Assembly (NCBI RefSeq): GCF_020184175.1
Contig: NC_065531.1
Location: 4,175,213-4,239,212 of the forward strand
From: Aphis gossypii
Lineage: Eukaryota; Arthropoda; Insecta; Hemiptera; Aphididae
Direction of reading: 5' to 3'
DNA: 64,000 bases
Under the pieces are notes generated by a model that was not told the origin of the DNA, did not search any database, and was given only the letters and a program-made list of their open reading frames with translations. How positions within the stretch are numbered: the stretch's first letter is position 1; each line of letters starts with the position of its first letter. Of this stretch, positions 27,401 through 39,849 are shown piece after piece. The translations under genes and the position numbers were made by a program.

Positions 27401-28973
27401 TGTTCAAAACATATACGTCAACGCCTTAAATAATTTTGGTAATGACAAACAGAAAGAAGAATTCCTACGACCTTTTACGGATGGAAAGCAAATAGGTTCA
27501 TTTTCCTTGAGCGAGCCAGGTATACATAAACTATAACTATAATAAAAAAATTATATATTGGTAACGTATAATACAAAGTGATTTTTTTTTAAACATGTTT
27601 TTCTTAGAAAATTGAACTTTTTTAGAAATATATATATTTTTTGCATAATTTGAAGTCATTACATACATTTTTGAAAAAAAAATTATTAAACAATTAAAGG
27701 ACTGGGAAGTGACGCTAGTGCTGTAGCGACTAAAGCTACAAAAAAAGGTTCTAATTATATAATCAATGGAACGAAATCGTGGACTACAAATGGTTTCGAA
27801 TCCAAAGGGTTAGTCCTATTTGCATCCACCGATAAATCAAAAAAACACAAAGGGATCAGTTGCTTTTTGTTGAAAAAAGACTTTCCAGGTAATTAAATGC
27901 TTGTAATTAATTGATAATAATATATAAAATGATAAATAATAGTATAACGTATTTTTAAGTTATTTTAATATTATATTATAGTATTCAAATATATTATATA
28001 ATACGAGTATATACAATCCTTGGAACATATACGTAGATTATTATTGATTTGATACTGATTTATCTATACGATTAAGTTTGTATAGTTAAATGTACATATT
28101 AATATATTATTTCAGGATTTTTCGTGGGGAAAAAGGAAGACAAATTAGGCATTCGAGGATCGTCAACATGCAGTTTGGTATTCGAAGACTGCCCCGTACC
28201 CGAAGAAAATGTCTTAGGCGAGCTGGGAAAGGGTTTTAATTACGCCATGATAACTTTAGGTTAGTTGATCGAAATACTTATAGAACAATATATATATATG
28301 GTGTGTAATAAAAACAATTATTAAGTTAATAATTTATAGTTATTTAATAATTTTTATTGGGGTTTTTCAGATGGAGGCCGCATAGGGATTGCCGCCCAAG
28401 CTTGTGGTATTGCACAAGCCTCATTAGAACTAGCTGTTGATTACGCGTCCAAAAGAGTCTCGTTCGGAGCGCCGATCGCCAAATTGCAATCGATACAGGT
28501 ATTTTCGTAACGTATACGTGACTTTGTGCCTTGTGGTTTTTACACAGAAAGACGGTACCATATAGGTATTTATTTTTTTTTTCATAAGAACAAAATCGCC
28601 GAAATGGCATTGAGAGTGGAGAGTGCCAGGCTTTTAACATGGCGAGCGGCTTATCTGAAAGACTCGAATACGTCGCATACGAAAGTAATGTTATTTCAGT
28701 TATTATTTAAAAATTTAAGTTATGATTAAAAGTAAAAAAAAATAAGTAAATTTCACTTTTCAGGAAGCCGCTATGGCTAAATTGGCTGCGTCTGAGGCGG
28801 CTACGTTCAATGCTCACCAGTGCATACAGGTGTTGGGCGGCATGGGTTACGTATCGGATATGCCGGCTGAGAGGTATTACCGCGATGCTAGGATAACGGA
28901 GATTTACGAGGGCACGTCAGAAATCCAAAGGATAGTAATTGCCGCCAACGTGTTTAAAGAGCACGGAGTGTAG
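20319..28973 (+). CDS. ACADS: short-chain specific acyl-CoA dehydrogenase, mitochondrial
   Basis: FAD enzyme of mitochondrial beta-oxidation that oxidises butyryl-CoA-type substrates. Secure exons: 26669-26868, 27170-27279, 27371-27519, 27700-27888, 28116-28259, 28371-28498, 28589-28684, 28764-28973. They encode SETHQLLYKTCKDFAE, SFSLSEPGLGSDAS, KEDKLGIRGSST, LQSIQNKIAEMALRVESARL and the C-terminal RITEIYEGTSEIQR; the Glu of YEGT is the catalytic base. The start is less certain. Exon 26669 begins with the last two bases of a codon. A tiny exon at 20319-20334 (MFSAT plus one base, donor GTGAGT) fits that phase and gives MFSATRISNKLCPNIILKR, a credible targeting peptide; total 413 aa. Alternatively translation could begin at the in-frame ATG at 26656, ahead of the acceptor (MFFLGISNKL, 412 aa). 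Human ACADS is 412 aa. A poly(A) signal (AATAAA) lies at about 28979. Confidence 0.88.
20772..20969 (-). other. unexplained 65-aa open frame inside the last ODAD1 intron
   Basis: An ATG-started frame containing NESLVSKLLSHNNALGKLF and HYYRWNCRLGLWLKAYKH. The composition (W, C, H, R mix) looks like real protein rather than AT-rich noise. I suspect the C-terminal part of a transposase or a domesticated fragment, but I cannot name the family. No splice partner is evident, and the same stretch overlaps neither ODAD1 nor ACADS exons. Confidence 0.35.
24420..25505. other. ODAD1 promoter side and ACADS intron 1 sequence
   Basis: No exon is seen. The first 150 bp must contain the ODAD1 promoter, as its start codon is at 24416 on the minus strand. 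The remainder is AT-rich and, if the ACADS first exon is at 20319, is intron. Confidence 0.45.
25511..26553 (+). mobile_element. MULE-like DNA transposon remnant with about 85-bp TIRs and a FLYWCH start
   Basis: 25511-25592 and 26470-26553 are inverted copies of about 85 bp. Each contains the 14-mer gtaatttgcaccaa two or three times, spaced by the shared aaagatatgtaatttg and caggtagt blocks. Between them at 25896 an ATG opens a short frame with MEVKIIKSNRGEDILGYNNH then FYNY, which matches the beginning of FLYWCH-type proteins carried by Mutator-like elements (SNRG..L.Y....Y). The frame dies after 31 codons. The remaining interior is degenerate TTAATTGGCTAACTTTTT-type repeats. Extra copies of the 14-mer lie outside the right TIR at 26569 and 26613. 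No 9-bp duplication was found. Confidence 0.65.
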
Positions 28974-28989
28974 ACAAGAATAAACGAGG

Positions 28990-29915
28990 TTATATAAAAG
29001 AGTTATATTCATACCAAGCAAGCACATCTCCATTTATATAATGAATTTATTCAAATTCTGATAAATGGAATGCTTAAATATACTTAAAGTTTAAAGACCA
29101 AGTTTTTAAATTCTTAATATTGTAATACTTAAAGAGTGTCTACAATAACTTTTGTTTTTCAAATGAAACCCCTATCTTTTTTTCTGTAAATTCTTTAGTG
29201 GAAATTTCTTGCAGAAAAAACGAATATGATTAGTAAATCATCATATATATTGTATATACATATATTACATATATTACATATATATATATTAAACAATTGT
29301 ATATTAAATGTCTTGCAATGCGTACCACATATTAATGAATGCATATTTATTATTTATACTACGAGTATATGCATATACGATATACTCGTGTTAGTACTTA
29401 GTACCTATGTTACGACCGGCAAGAGGTTCCTTCGACTGTGTCGGCTTGAGTTACTTATTGTGTACCTATACAGTCTACACTTTATTTTGAATAGTTAATT
29501 GTATACAAACCTCGATTAAGGGAGGGACCAGAGGAGGCCATGGCCCCGAGCCCACAACGGATATTAAACAATAGTAGGCCCCTGTCGAATAGTACTTTTT
29601 TTTTATTAAATCAGAAATATTTGGATATATACCTAGTAATAATAGTATATTTTGTAAATCAAAAGAAACATGTAGGTACACTGGTATATAATATACCTGG
29701 CCTGTTTTATATAAGATAAAATACAAAGATTTGCAATGATATAAACTTATATCATTATTATTATAACACATTACCGTTTCATATTATAAGCTATATACCA
29801 TACCTATTGCAAATTGTTCGACTGAAAGAGCATTCTCCAAATTAGCTCGTATAAAAAACAAGTATAGAACAAACAGTTCTCAAGAAAATTTAAATAGTAT
29901 TATGGTTTGCTGTAT
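28990..29915. other. intergenic after ACADS, no gene seen
   Basis: AT-rich, with an (AT)-rich simple repeat at 29242-29295. A short GC-richer patch at 29518-29580 (gaggccatggccccgag) looks like one end of an old transposon, but no matching partner was found. Confidence 0.45.
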
Positions 29916-29919
29916 AGAG

Positions 29920-30138
29920 CAGGGCCGGATTCAAGGAAGGGCAACCGGAGCGACAGCCCTGGGGCTTCCACAATAGAGACTTCGGAAAAAAAATCTTTCA
30001 AATTACACAGACACTGTCACCCCGCTGTCCCTTCGAAAGGTTAAAAAATTGATTATTTTATTTGTAAAATAATTTGGGGCCAGGGGGCCCCCACTCCTTT
30101 GATGCCCCGAGGCCTCCGCTCCTCTAAATCCGGCCCTG
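29920..30138. mobile_element. hAT-type MITE, 219 bp, ends CAGGGCCGGATT
   Basis: The left end cagggccggatt is mirrored at the right end by aatccggccctg, a perfect 12-bp inverted repeat with the CAGGG start typical of hAT elements. The flanks gtatagag (29912-29919) and gtacagag (30139-30146) form an 8-bp target duplication with one change. Non-coding. Confidence 0.85.
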
Positions 30139-30299
30139 GTACAGAGAGTGATGTTTTGGAGGTAATTAATGGTTAATACCCAGGATATAATTAAAGAGTT
30201 TGCTTTCCATTTTTATTTCTGTATTTAAAAAAAGTAAGAAATAAATTTATAAATATAATTTTTTTTTTCTGAAATATTTTTATTTTTGGGTTACAAAGC

Positions 30300-30780
30300 T
30301 GTCCTCGGGTGACCGTACGTTGTACCAAACGACACATGGTTTTTTTTATCACGGCTGATTGTGTGTGCGTAATTTTTAGTATCACGTTTTTTTTGTTCCG
30401 TTACGAAATTCGAACAACACATTTTTTTTCTCTCACTTTCGCATGGTTTTTTGTCCGTCATTCGTTCCCCCGTTTTTTTTTAATTCGGTGCAAATAACAA
30501 TTTTTTTTATCTTATACGTAGATATACGTGAGTGTTCGCGTGTGCCTTTGCCCTTATCGCCACTCGTCGCCGTCGACTTTTTTTGCTCGTCGACATATAC
30601 CACGATCGCTAGTGACGAGCGTATTATTCGCCTCCGCGAGTTCATTCGTTCGTCCTGTATCTTAACGGCGCACGTATTGCTCGTCACCGTAAGCTTTTTC
30701 GCTGCATACTTGGGTCGCTGTCATATCAGTTGTACGTCGCAGTCCATTATTCAAGCCGTTGCGAACACGTAATGTTGTCA
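30300..30780. other. CpG-rich island of unknown role
   Basis: In contrast to its surroundings this 480-bp segment is rich in G, C and CG dinucleotides (for example cgccgtcgac, gctcgtcgac, gcctccgcgag) together with long T-runs. Frames are open on both strands, but the translations look like low-complexity noise. It could be a promoter, a 5' exon of a distant or non-coding transcript (a possible donor gtaagc occurs at 30690), or the 5' end of a retroelement. I see no TATA box or homologous coding exon. Confidence 0.4.
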
Positions 30781-30789
30781 GTCCATGTA

Positions 30790-32440
30790 TTTTATCTTAT
30801 TATCAAATTTTCTTATGTTAACGTTAAGGTTAGACAGTATGTGCCCCCCCCCCATTCATATTTGTGTATCTAATATTTAACGTTTTTTTCATTTAATATA
30901 TTTATGCACCGACTCAACTTTATATACCGTCCTTTCCATTTTTGAAATCATCATTTGTTACCTTATATTCCGGTACCCTATCGTTTCCAAATAAATCAAA
31001 GTCGAGGCTAGTGTAAGTACAATTAGATTAGATTATCATTTGGCCAAACGCTAAAATTAATAACTTAGGAAATTACCGAGTACATAGGATATTAACACTA
31101 TTAATATAAAATAAATAATAAATGCTTTGTTGTGAGCTGTATAACAAGAGTATGCATACGATATAAATATAAAAATCACAGCAATACCTAATCAAAATAA
31201 AATACTATAGTTCATTTTATACAGTTGAGTAGGTATTATTAAACAATTTATGAAAATACCTTATACTTCTCATTATTTGAATTCATATTCAATTTACTAT
31301 ACAATTCATAAATAAAAATATAAAATAATTATAATCAATAATTCAAATTTACGCGGTATTTTGGATTTATCTGATAACTAATAACATAATATTGTGTCCG
31401 GGACGTATTAAACACGCGTTAGATAAAAGATACTCGTTGTCCGAGTCGCGCGTCTAGCACGAATTTTAAGATAGGTATATTCATGACAAAATAAATAATT
31501 ATTTAATATTTTGTCATGGGATACGTTGGTCTCAGCGTTTTATTTTTCTTTGTATAGTTTTAGTTTGATACCTATTATTTGTACAATATTTCCATTGTTT
31601 TTCGGATCATTGATATTTAAATTATGTGTTAGACAGACGACACTTTCCATTACTGAGAAAATTTTCCCTTGTTTTATTTTATACATAGAAAATATGTCAT
31701 AAACTTTATTTTTAGGCTGTATGTTGTTTGTTTTTATTTCATTTTTATCATTACCATTTTTTAAAAATTTATGAATGTTATTTAGTTATTAATTAGTTCA
31801 GTGTGTTTTTTTGATTTCCAATTTTGTGTTATATTCTCTTCATCTTTGTGACATATATATGATCAATGTTTGTATTTTAAAATTCTGAGTATATTAATTG
31901 TTTTATTATAGACCAGTTAAATTTGAGCGGTCCTGAAATTAGGGACATATTGAAATTAATACTTATGTAATGATTAATGATTTGTAAACTGTTAATTGTA
32001 ATATAGGATTGCTATAATTTTCAACTGTCAACTTCTAAGCAGTCTAATGAAATATTTCATAAGCTAATGTGATAAACTGATAAGCAATATGAATTCTGAA
32101 TACTTTACGGTAAAATATTTCTTTCAAATATCAGTAAAATATGCATAGGCACACATAGGTATTTTTCATCTCAAATACAATATTTATTTATTTATTCATT
32201 ACGATATAATACATAATTACATAGCGAATTAGTGACTATAATTGCTATTATTATTATGTTGTCATTCAACCGGCCTTCGAAGCTTGTTATTTAAACTAAT
32301 TAAACTATAAAATTTTCATCGAAAAATAAGCCACTTTTTTTCTTTTGACCAAGCCGACTGCCGAGAGTTATCTCTTCTCTACATCGTGATTTTCATTATC
32401 AATATTTCGACGTGAGCCGCTGATAAGAGTGTATTGCTGT
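30790..32440. other. intergenic before TOMM70, no gene seen
   Basis: AT-rich, with a C-run at 30845-30853. Base composition turns GC-richer and CG-containing from about 32340 to 32560, which is the likely TOMM70 promoter. No other feature is supportable. Confidence 0.45.
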
Positions 32441-32805
32441 AGTTCACTGTGGTCGTGACTCGTGGTGCTGCTGTTGCCACTCGGCTAACACATTTTCGTC
32501 TTCAGTTCGGTAATAATTTATTACTTTAGTTTAGAGCAATTAAAATTTTTATGATTATTGCCGCCGCGTCAGTACTCGATTACTTTTGGGGTTGTATGTT
32601 GTTTTATTCGTGTACATTTATAATTTATTGATTTTATCATTGTTTTGTTAAAAATAAATATTACACACCTACTTTTGTTATCCAAAATTTTAATAATCGT
32701 GTGCACCGCAGTGGCTGCTTGATAAATTTTAAGTCGTCAAACATGTGTTCAGTGTGGTAAAATAATTTGAGTGGTATCTTTAGGAAGTCGTTTCGTATTA
32801 AAGCC

Positions 32806-35800
32806 ATGTCAGATTCCACTCAATCATCATTCAGTTTCCTATCCAACTGGAAATTTAGTTTGGCCGTCTGCGTGCCATGTTTTGCGGTAGGCTTGGGTGC
32901 GACTTATTATTTTTACTCAAAATCGAATGGTAAGAAACAGCTACCTCACGAGCCGACAATCAAACATCGTGACATTGAAGGAAACAATGTTGTCCAAAAG
33001 CCGCTCGAGTCAAATGGTATTGATTGCAACACAGTGAAAATTCATAAACCGGTTGGTCTATTAACAATATTATCTACACTTTTAACATACAATACAGAAT
33101 ATCATCCTACTGATTATGTTTATTATTATTATATAGAGGATCTTTAGATTTTTACGTATTTTTATTGGTAAGCAGTTTTACAAGGGTGAAAAAAGTGAAC
33201 TATTTATTCATCATATAGTTCATAGGGGAAAATTTATTTTGCATATTAAAGCATATTTTGTACATAAGAGAATACTATTTTTCATATATAAAAATATATT
33301 CTAAAATTGTTCATAAAAAATCATATAAAATCTAAAATGTTAATTTCTCCAGTTATAATATTTTATTTTAATAGGTTATTTGATTTAAGAAGAAAAAAAA
33401 TTAAAAATCATTCAACCATCTACTTTTTTGTAATCAAATTGTTAATAGTGGTCATTCTGTTACTCTCAATCCGTAATTGTTACAGATGTATAGAATAAAT
33501 ATATTTATACTCGTAGTGATTGTACCATAGGTATATATAATTTATTTCTTACTATAGGAATGGTGCATTACAGTTAATAACAGTTATTAATTATTGAAAT
33601 ATTTTGTTTTTTTATGTAATTTTTAATCAATTGTATTCTTGTAGACTCTTACTGAACAAGTTGAAGAATTTAAAAAACAAGGAAATGCAGAGTTTTCTAA
33701 ACAAAATTATGATGCAGCCATTACTTTTTACACTCAAGCCTTATCAATGTGTCCACAGTCTGAGAAAGGATTGTTGTCCACTGTATATCAAAACCGAGCT
33801 GCTGCTTACAGTAAATTGGTATTGAATAATTACTTTTTAATTGGTTAACAATTATTTCATACAATTTCTTAAATTATTTTTAGAACAATAATGAGAATTG
33901 TGTGGCTGACTGTGACAAGGCCTTAGAATTAGTACCATCATACAAAAAAGCATTATCCCGAAGAGCTAGAGCACTTACAGAATTAGGAAATTTTAAGCTA
34001 GCTTTAGAAGATATAACAGCTGTAGTAATGTTGGACGAGTTTAAAAATCAATCTGATATTATGTTTGCGGACAGTGTGATAAAAAGTTTGGGTAAGTATG
34101 TTTTAAAATTTTAGGCATTGTCATAGATGACTTAAAACTAAATTTAAAAACTTAAAAACTTAAAAACTCACATTTTAATAAAAAACAAATTGTTTGTTGA
34201 AAAATCCTAACTTCATTTGGGAATGAAATAATGAATTACTGACTATAATCTTAGTGAAGAGTTAGTCTTGTTTCTGCTTTTTAAATGTTTAATAGTGGAT
34301 CTGAGGGGAGATTAACAGCTTAAGTTCTCTGACCATCAATCATCTATCAAATTAACATATTATACAAGTTAAAGCCATAGCCTATCAGTGGCAGTTCTAA
34401 CGTATGAGCAAGGTGGGCAGCTGCCCGTACCAAAATTTCTGGTGTCCCTTATTTTAAAAATGTAATTTTTATACAAGTTAAGATGTTTTATCATTTAATA
34501 AATTATAATGATAATTTACGATGAACTACAACTCTATTTTTTTAAACACAAAGCTAAAAAAACAATTGAAAGAAATACATCAAAATCTCAATCAGTACAT
34601 ACCTATCATCGCCTACCTATTATAATTATTAATTAATATTATAAATATTTTAAGCTACATATATAATGTACCTACTGCTAATATTTAAGGTATTTGTAGA
34701 AGCTATAAGCATAAATATTTTGTTAAAAAGAATTTTTGATTAGGGGTAGGAAATTAGGAATATATTATTCACAGTTAAAACCTAATTAAAAATCTACTGT
34801 TGCTCATATGAAAATGTAGTCCTAGAAGCGCACCTGTAGCCTATATAGTTTAGAAATTTTATTTTTAAAAAGAAAACATTTTCGAGGAATATCATTAAAA
34901 AAAAAAAAAATTAACATTGTTTCTATCTTTTTACATGGTATATTTATTTAGTTTCTCATCTAGAACTTATTTACTCATCCAGATTTATTTTTTCTAATTC
35001 CTGTAAAACCTTTATTCTATATAATTAAAAATTATATTTTTTTTATAGTCCCATAGTCCTGATAATGTGTCAGACGACGTCAGTATTATAAATATTTTGA
35101 GTTATTTTAGCAATAATAGTCTAATTATATTTTATTGTATTTGATTATAATATTTTAATGTTCATATAGGCAAAAAGAACTTAGAAGAGTACACAAAACA
35201 CAATGTTTTTAATTTGCCCACTAAAATATTCATTGAAAATTATATGAAATCATTTAGTGAAGATCCATTTAATGATGAATTTCCGCAATCATTAATGAAA
35301 TCGGAAATAAAGTGAGTTTATTTTAAATTATTCTTGCTCAATTTATCCCTTTCCTCTTACTATTATTTAATATTTATAAAAAGTTATATTAATATACAGC
35401 ATTATTCTCTTCAAATTATAATAATAATTTTTAATGTTTCTTTTTTGTTGAACTTATTTAGTACTGGTTTGGAGTTAGCATTAAAATGTATCAAAGATAA
35501 AAACTATGAAAAAATTGAGGATGCTTGTAAAGAAGAATTGAAGAAGACTGATAATAGTTTAATTCGAAGAACTTTGGCATTAAATTTGCTTGCTACTTTT
35601 TCTATACTACGTGGTAACTATGTGACCGGGGTCGAACATCTTACAACTGTTATAGAAACCCCAGGAGTTCCTAATAAGGTATACAATTAAACTATATTTA
35701 GTGATTCTTATTTAATTATAGTTTGATCAATGTTTGATCTTATTAATTACTGTTTAGTATCAAAATATTTGTTTATATTAGATCAGGTGTCGTAAAGTGA

Positions 35801-38800
35801 TTACAATTTATAATTAGTATAAAAATATGAAATACCACATTATGTATTTATGTTAGTTGATAAACTATAAATAAAATAAAGTGTATGGCCCGTGAAATTT
35901 TTTTTAAATTTTTTGGCCTCTCACACCAAAAAGGTTGCTGACCCCTGTATTGGATAGTATTTTGAATATCCACATTTATCTAATTTAGATTTTGAGTAAA
36001 GCGAAAAAACAGATTAGGTGAACAATACAGTTTTATTAAAAAATGTAATGCTTGCGTGCGCTGACAATATTATAATATTAGGCGATAAAGAAGACAATGT
36101 AGTTAAGGCCGCAGAGGAATTAATAGAGTTCAGTCACAGAATGAACCTTACTATAAATGAAGAAAAAACTGTACCTAATAATGACTTGACACTCAGTAAA
36201 TAAAACAGCACTAAAAGTGGAACCTTACTCCTTTGAACAAGTAGATGAATTTAAATACCCTGGAGTCAATATAAACACCAAAAATAATATGCAAAATGAA
36301 ATCCAACTGAGAATAAATAGTCCAAATAAAGCATATTTTGCCATGAATAAGATATTCATCTCTAGACTATAATCCAAAAGTACATAAGAGAAACTGTATA
36401 CACACTTCTTTTCTGCGTCCAATAGTAATGTATGCATGTAAAACGTGGTCAACAATACAGGGAGATGAAGAAAAACTACTCACTTTTGAAAGGAAAATTC
36501 ACGGACCTGCTTGACTTCTAAATGGTGAATATGAGAGCAGAAAAAATGAAAATCTGGAAATGTTATTTAGCAAACTGAATATTAGACTATTTCTGAAATC
36601 AAAATGTCTGGAGTGGGCTAATCATGTTTGGCGAGCTGCTGATTCTTACAAGAAATGTCTTTACATAAAATCCCCCAAAAATACGACCAAGATCAAGACT
36701 TCGTCAGAGATGGTTTAATGGTTAGACAGGGTGAAGAAAGATATTTAAGATGTCGTCAACTAACAACTAGATGACGTGATAGACCGAAATGGATGGAGAG
36801 ACTTGGTGGAAGCATGCTAAAGGCCCCAACGGCCTGTATAGCATTAATATATATATATATATATTACATTATGTTTTATAAAAATCTCTAATTAGATCAC
36901 TGATCATAGGATTAACTGACTAAATATATATTTTTTATAATTTAAATTATTATAAAACCAGACAGTTTAATACAAGGTATAAATTATTTATATTTCTTTT
37001 TAAAGTATAAATAACGTAAAATATTTAATCCTGTGTAATAATGTAACAAACTAACCTATATTTTTATAACTTACTATAAATTGTTTAGACTATTATACTT
37101 ATCTTATGTTCTTTGCTAATAGTTGGTGATTAATTCTTTAATCAAAAGATCATCTGTTTACCATCAACAAGAACAAGTAGAAAAATCTTTTGAAGATTTA
37201 AAACGCGCAGAAAGTATTGATCCAAATTGTTCTGAAGTATTTCACCACAGAGCTCAAGTAATAATTATTATAAAATTAAATTAGTAATAAATGTATGAAA
37301 TATACATATATTTTATGATGAGTGATGACTGATGAGACTATGTTTGTTTTTAGATTTATTTACTAGAAATGAATAGCGAGAAAGCAGTTGAAGAATTTAA
37401 ACGGGCTGTAGAATTGAATCCTACGTTTATTTTATCAAATGTTCAATGTTGTTATGCTCAATATCTTCATGCAAAACACATGTCAAATGTATTGGACACT
37501 GAAAAATTTTTAAACAAGTTAAAAGGATTTGTTATTAAATACCCTGATTATGTTGAAAGCTATACTCTATATGCACAAGTAAAAATCAATCAAAAGTTAT
37601 TTTTTTTTAGTTTAGTAATCAATTTTTTAAATTATGTATTTGATGAAGGCTTTAACAGAAAAGGGAGCATATGAAGAGGCAGATTTATTATTCAAAAAGG
37701 TGTATGAAATTTATCCAGAAAATGCTACTTTATTAGTACACAGAGGTTTATAAATTTTAAAATTCTTAAAATGTTAGAATGTCATACAACATACAACACT
37801 AACTATCAAATATACACATTTTTTTAGCTTTGGTTGTATTATCGTGGAAAAGTTCAATCAACGAAGCATTTACCTTCCTCCAACAAGCAATAAAAGTTGA
37901 CCCAAAATGTGATTATGCTTATGAAACATTGGGAACACTTTATATTCAAACGTAAGATATTATTAAAAATTATGCTTATTTATCTCTAATTAAAATTGTT
38001 TGAAGCATTTTTCATATAAATATAATGTAAGATACTTTCAGTAATTATGGAAGTATTAGTATGTAATGCTGTCTACAATAGATTTAGAAGTATAATATAC
38101 TATAGTCACGGCTAAATGAATGTGCGGTTGGTGGCTCCGCCCACCGCTAGGCAATGTCACACTGAATAGTACAGCTGTTGGCGGTATATTTGAAAATAAA
38201 GTAATCGTATCATCGTATTTGATACAATAACCATATAAACTTTTAACACAAACCTAACACAAAGGAAGCCTGCCTTTACGTAGTAATATGCTAGAAAAAA
38301 ATTGTTTTATTCAAAATGAATTTGAAAATCACGCACTATTTATGTGTGAACGTTACCTAAAATTATGAGTTCTCATTAGCCGCCGGAAAAAGTAGGCGGA
38401 GCCACCAACCGCACATTCATTTGGCCGCGACTTTACTTACATTTTTAAAGTATCTACAAATATTTTTATGAATTTTTTTTATTTTTTTTTTTTTATTGAA
38501 CTTAAGCCCGGTGACTAAGGCCATTAGCTGTTGTAGGGGTTAAGAACTGTGGTAGGGGTAAGGGTTGGTTGGATAGGTTGTGTTTTACGGTTGGTACGGT
38601 CGGTTAGGAACACGTGTATGTGTGGCAAGGGTTTTGCGCACTACGTACCCAGATGGTCACCCATCCGAGTACTAGTGGCAGGGGCCGTTGCTTACTCTTA
38701 ACCACAATGCGTGATTAATTTCAGCCACTGCACTTCGCCAAGCCACAGTTTTATGAATTTATAAAGTAATGTATGATACTAATGTTATTAGTTATTCTGA

Positions 38801-39824
38801 GAACAAAACCTATTTAATACTTTTAAAATGGATTTGTTTTTGATTATCTATGTAACTTTGTAACTTTAACATTTTAAAAATGATAAGGCTAAAAAAATGG
38901 CAGAAATGATTATTTTTTAATATGCTCAAAAATATTTGTTTATACTTTATTTATTTATTTTGTTTATTATTATATTCATTGTTTTCTTAAAAATCATTAC
39001 AACATTAATTTTTTGCTACACTAATCTGTTTAGTTTACATAGAAAATATAACTTGCTTTAATGTTCAAAACTATTTCAAATAGATCACAGAATAGATTTT
39101 TGATTTTATCACATAAATACTGAGTCACTTGATAGCTATAACCATTTTAAAACAGTTATTTGTGGTATCAGACTTGTCTATACCTAATGTAAGATTATTA
39201 TTGATGTCGTCATAATTTTAATTACTAATGAATCTTAAAATGTAGTAAGAATTTATGTATGATTTTTAATGATTATCTATACTCTGTTCAGCTAGGGAAC
39301 ACTCTGATTCTGCACATTCCTAAAGGCCACACTGTCATTATGACCAGTTAACTAATTTTTGTTAGTCTACAGCATGTTTGCTTGTAGGTTGTATAATTAT
39401 TAAAATACTTACATTATAAATTTAATAATATAAAATTATTGCCTTGTTTTTTATCATTAATTTTATTTATGATTATTTTGCAATCATTATTATTCACACA
39501 ATAAACATATTATAAATTATAGTAGTAGATAGCACACTTAATAGTATTGATTCTCATAATTCATCATTATTAATTATTTTTATTAATTAATTACAATTTA
39601 CCACATATATTAAAAAAGGGAACCCGTTGTTTATATAAATATAAAAATGATAAGTTTATTGTTACTGTTGCAGAGGAAAATTAGAAGAAGCAGTCGAATG
39701 TTTAGAAAAAGCAGTACCTTTATCCAAGTCTGAAAAGGAATTGTTACATATATTTTCATTGAGAGATTCAGCAAGGGCACAATTAGCAGTAGTTAAGCGT
39801 TTGGGATTAACTCCTCAACTATAA
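32806..39824 (+). CDS. TOMM70: TOM70 mitochondrial import receptor subunit, 10 exons
   Basis: Outer-membrane receptor that accepts Hsp70/Hsp90-delivered preproteins. Exons: 32806-33051, 33645-33818, 33884-34091, 35170-35311, 35462-35678, 37123-37257, 37354-37578, 37649-37745, 37828-37951, 39674-39824. They join in frame to 572 aa (human 608). A single N-terminal membrane anchor spans about residues 15-37 (WKFSLAVCVPCFAVGLGATY), followed by a charged linker. The clamp TPRs start with EQVEEFKKQGNAEFSKQNYD and YQNRAAAYSKL, with KALSRRARALTELGN following. C-terminal TPRs include VFHHRAQIYLLEMNSEKAVE, ESYTLYAQALTEKGAYEEAD, CDYAYETLGTLYIQT and end in AQLAVVKRLGLTPQL, as in animal TOM70. The ATG at 32806 is chosen because an upstream in-frame codon at 32767 is TTG. 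The acceptor of exon 8 is weakly pyrimidine-rich. Introns 3, 5 and 9 are loaded with repeats. AATAAA occurs just after the stop. Confidence 0.96.
34386..34836. mobile_element. hAT-type element, 451 bp, TSD TAGCCTAT, in TOMM70 intron 3
   Basis: Starts cagtggcagttcta and ends tagaagcgcacctg, giving imperfect hAT-like inverted ends. The flanks 34378-34385 and 34837-34844 are both tagcctat, a perfect 8-bp duplication. The left part contains ggtgggcagctgcccgtacc, a common subterminal block of this type of aphid MITE. No transposase frame. Confidence 0.8.
35784..35947. mobile_element. hAT-type MITE, 164 bp, in TOMM70 intron 5
   Basis: The right end aggttgctgacccctg is a classic hAT terminus; the left end caggtgtcg is its diverged mirror. 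The flanks tattagat and tattggat match at seven of eight bases. It is non-coding. Confidence 0.7.
36012..36846 (+). pseudogene. decayed LINE reverse-transcriptase 3' fragment in TOMM70 intron 5
   Basis: The translation in shifting frames gives VMLACADNIIILGDKEDNVV, a spot where non-LTR reverse transcriptases have YADD; here the catalytic motif is CADN. It continues with SHRMNLTINEEKT, VEPYSFEQVDEFKYPGVNI and, further on, NRNGWRDLVEAC..AKGPNG-like residues, the C-terminal region of RTE/Jockey-type elements found in aphid genomes. Several stops and frameshifts interrupt it. It ends in an (AT)n tract at 36847-36864, as expected for a 3' end with a simple-repeat tail. Same orientation as TOMM70; presumably removed with the intron. 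Confidence 0.82.
38104..38432. mobile_element. TIR element, 329 bp, in TOMM70 intron 9
   Basis: About 38 bp at 38104-38141 (agtcacggctaaatgaatgt, then gcggttggtggctccgcc) recur inverted at 38395-38432 with two or three changes (agtcgcggccaaatgaatgt). The interior is AT-rich and non-coding. Flanks are tactat and ttactt, so a target duplication is not clear and the superfamily is open. Confidence 0.75.
38464..38760 (-). mobile_element. 5S rRNA-derived SINE with 12-bp target duplication
   Basis: Read on the minus strand, the head (about 38740-38635) contains agtaagcaacgg and agtactcggatgggtgacc followed by atctggg. These match the internal promoter region of 5S rRNA (TTAAGCARCG...; TTAGTACTYGGATGGGTGACC; CTGGG). 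A GC-richer body with C-rich strings follows and ends in ttcaataaaaaaaaaaaa, a poly(A) tail (poly-T on the plus strand at 38476-38494). Perfect direct repeats ttttatgaattt lie at 38464-38475 and 38749-38760, the mark of LINE-mediated insertion. 5S-derived heads define the SINE3 class. It is antisense to TOMM70 inside intron 9. Confidence 0.82.
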
Positions 39825-39849
39825 TCATTTGAAAATAATTTTTCCTTTA

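Noticed and set aside
30433..30772. Open frames on both strands of the CpG-rich block
   Set aside because: Low-complexity translations without recognisable motif; the openness follows from base composition.
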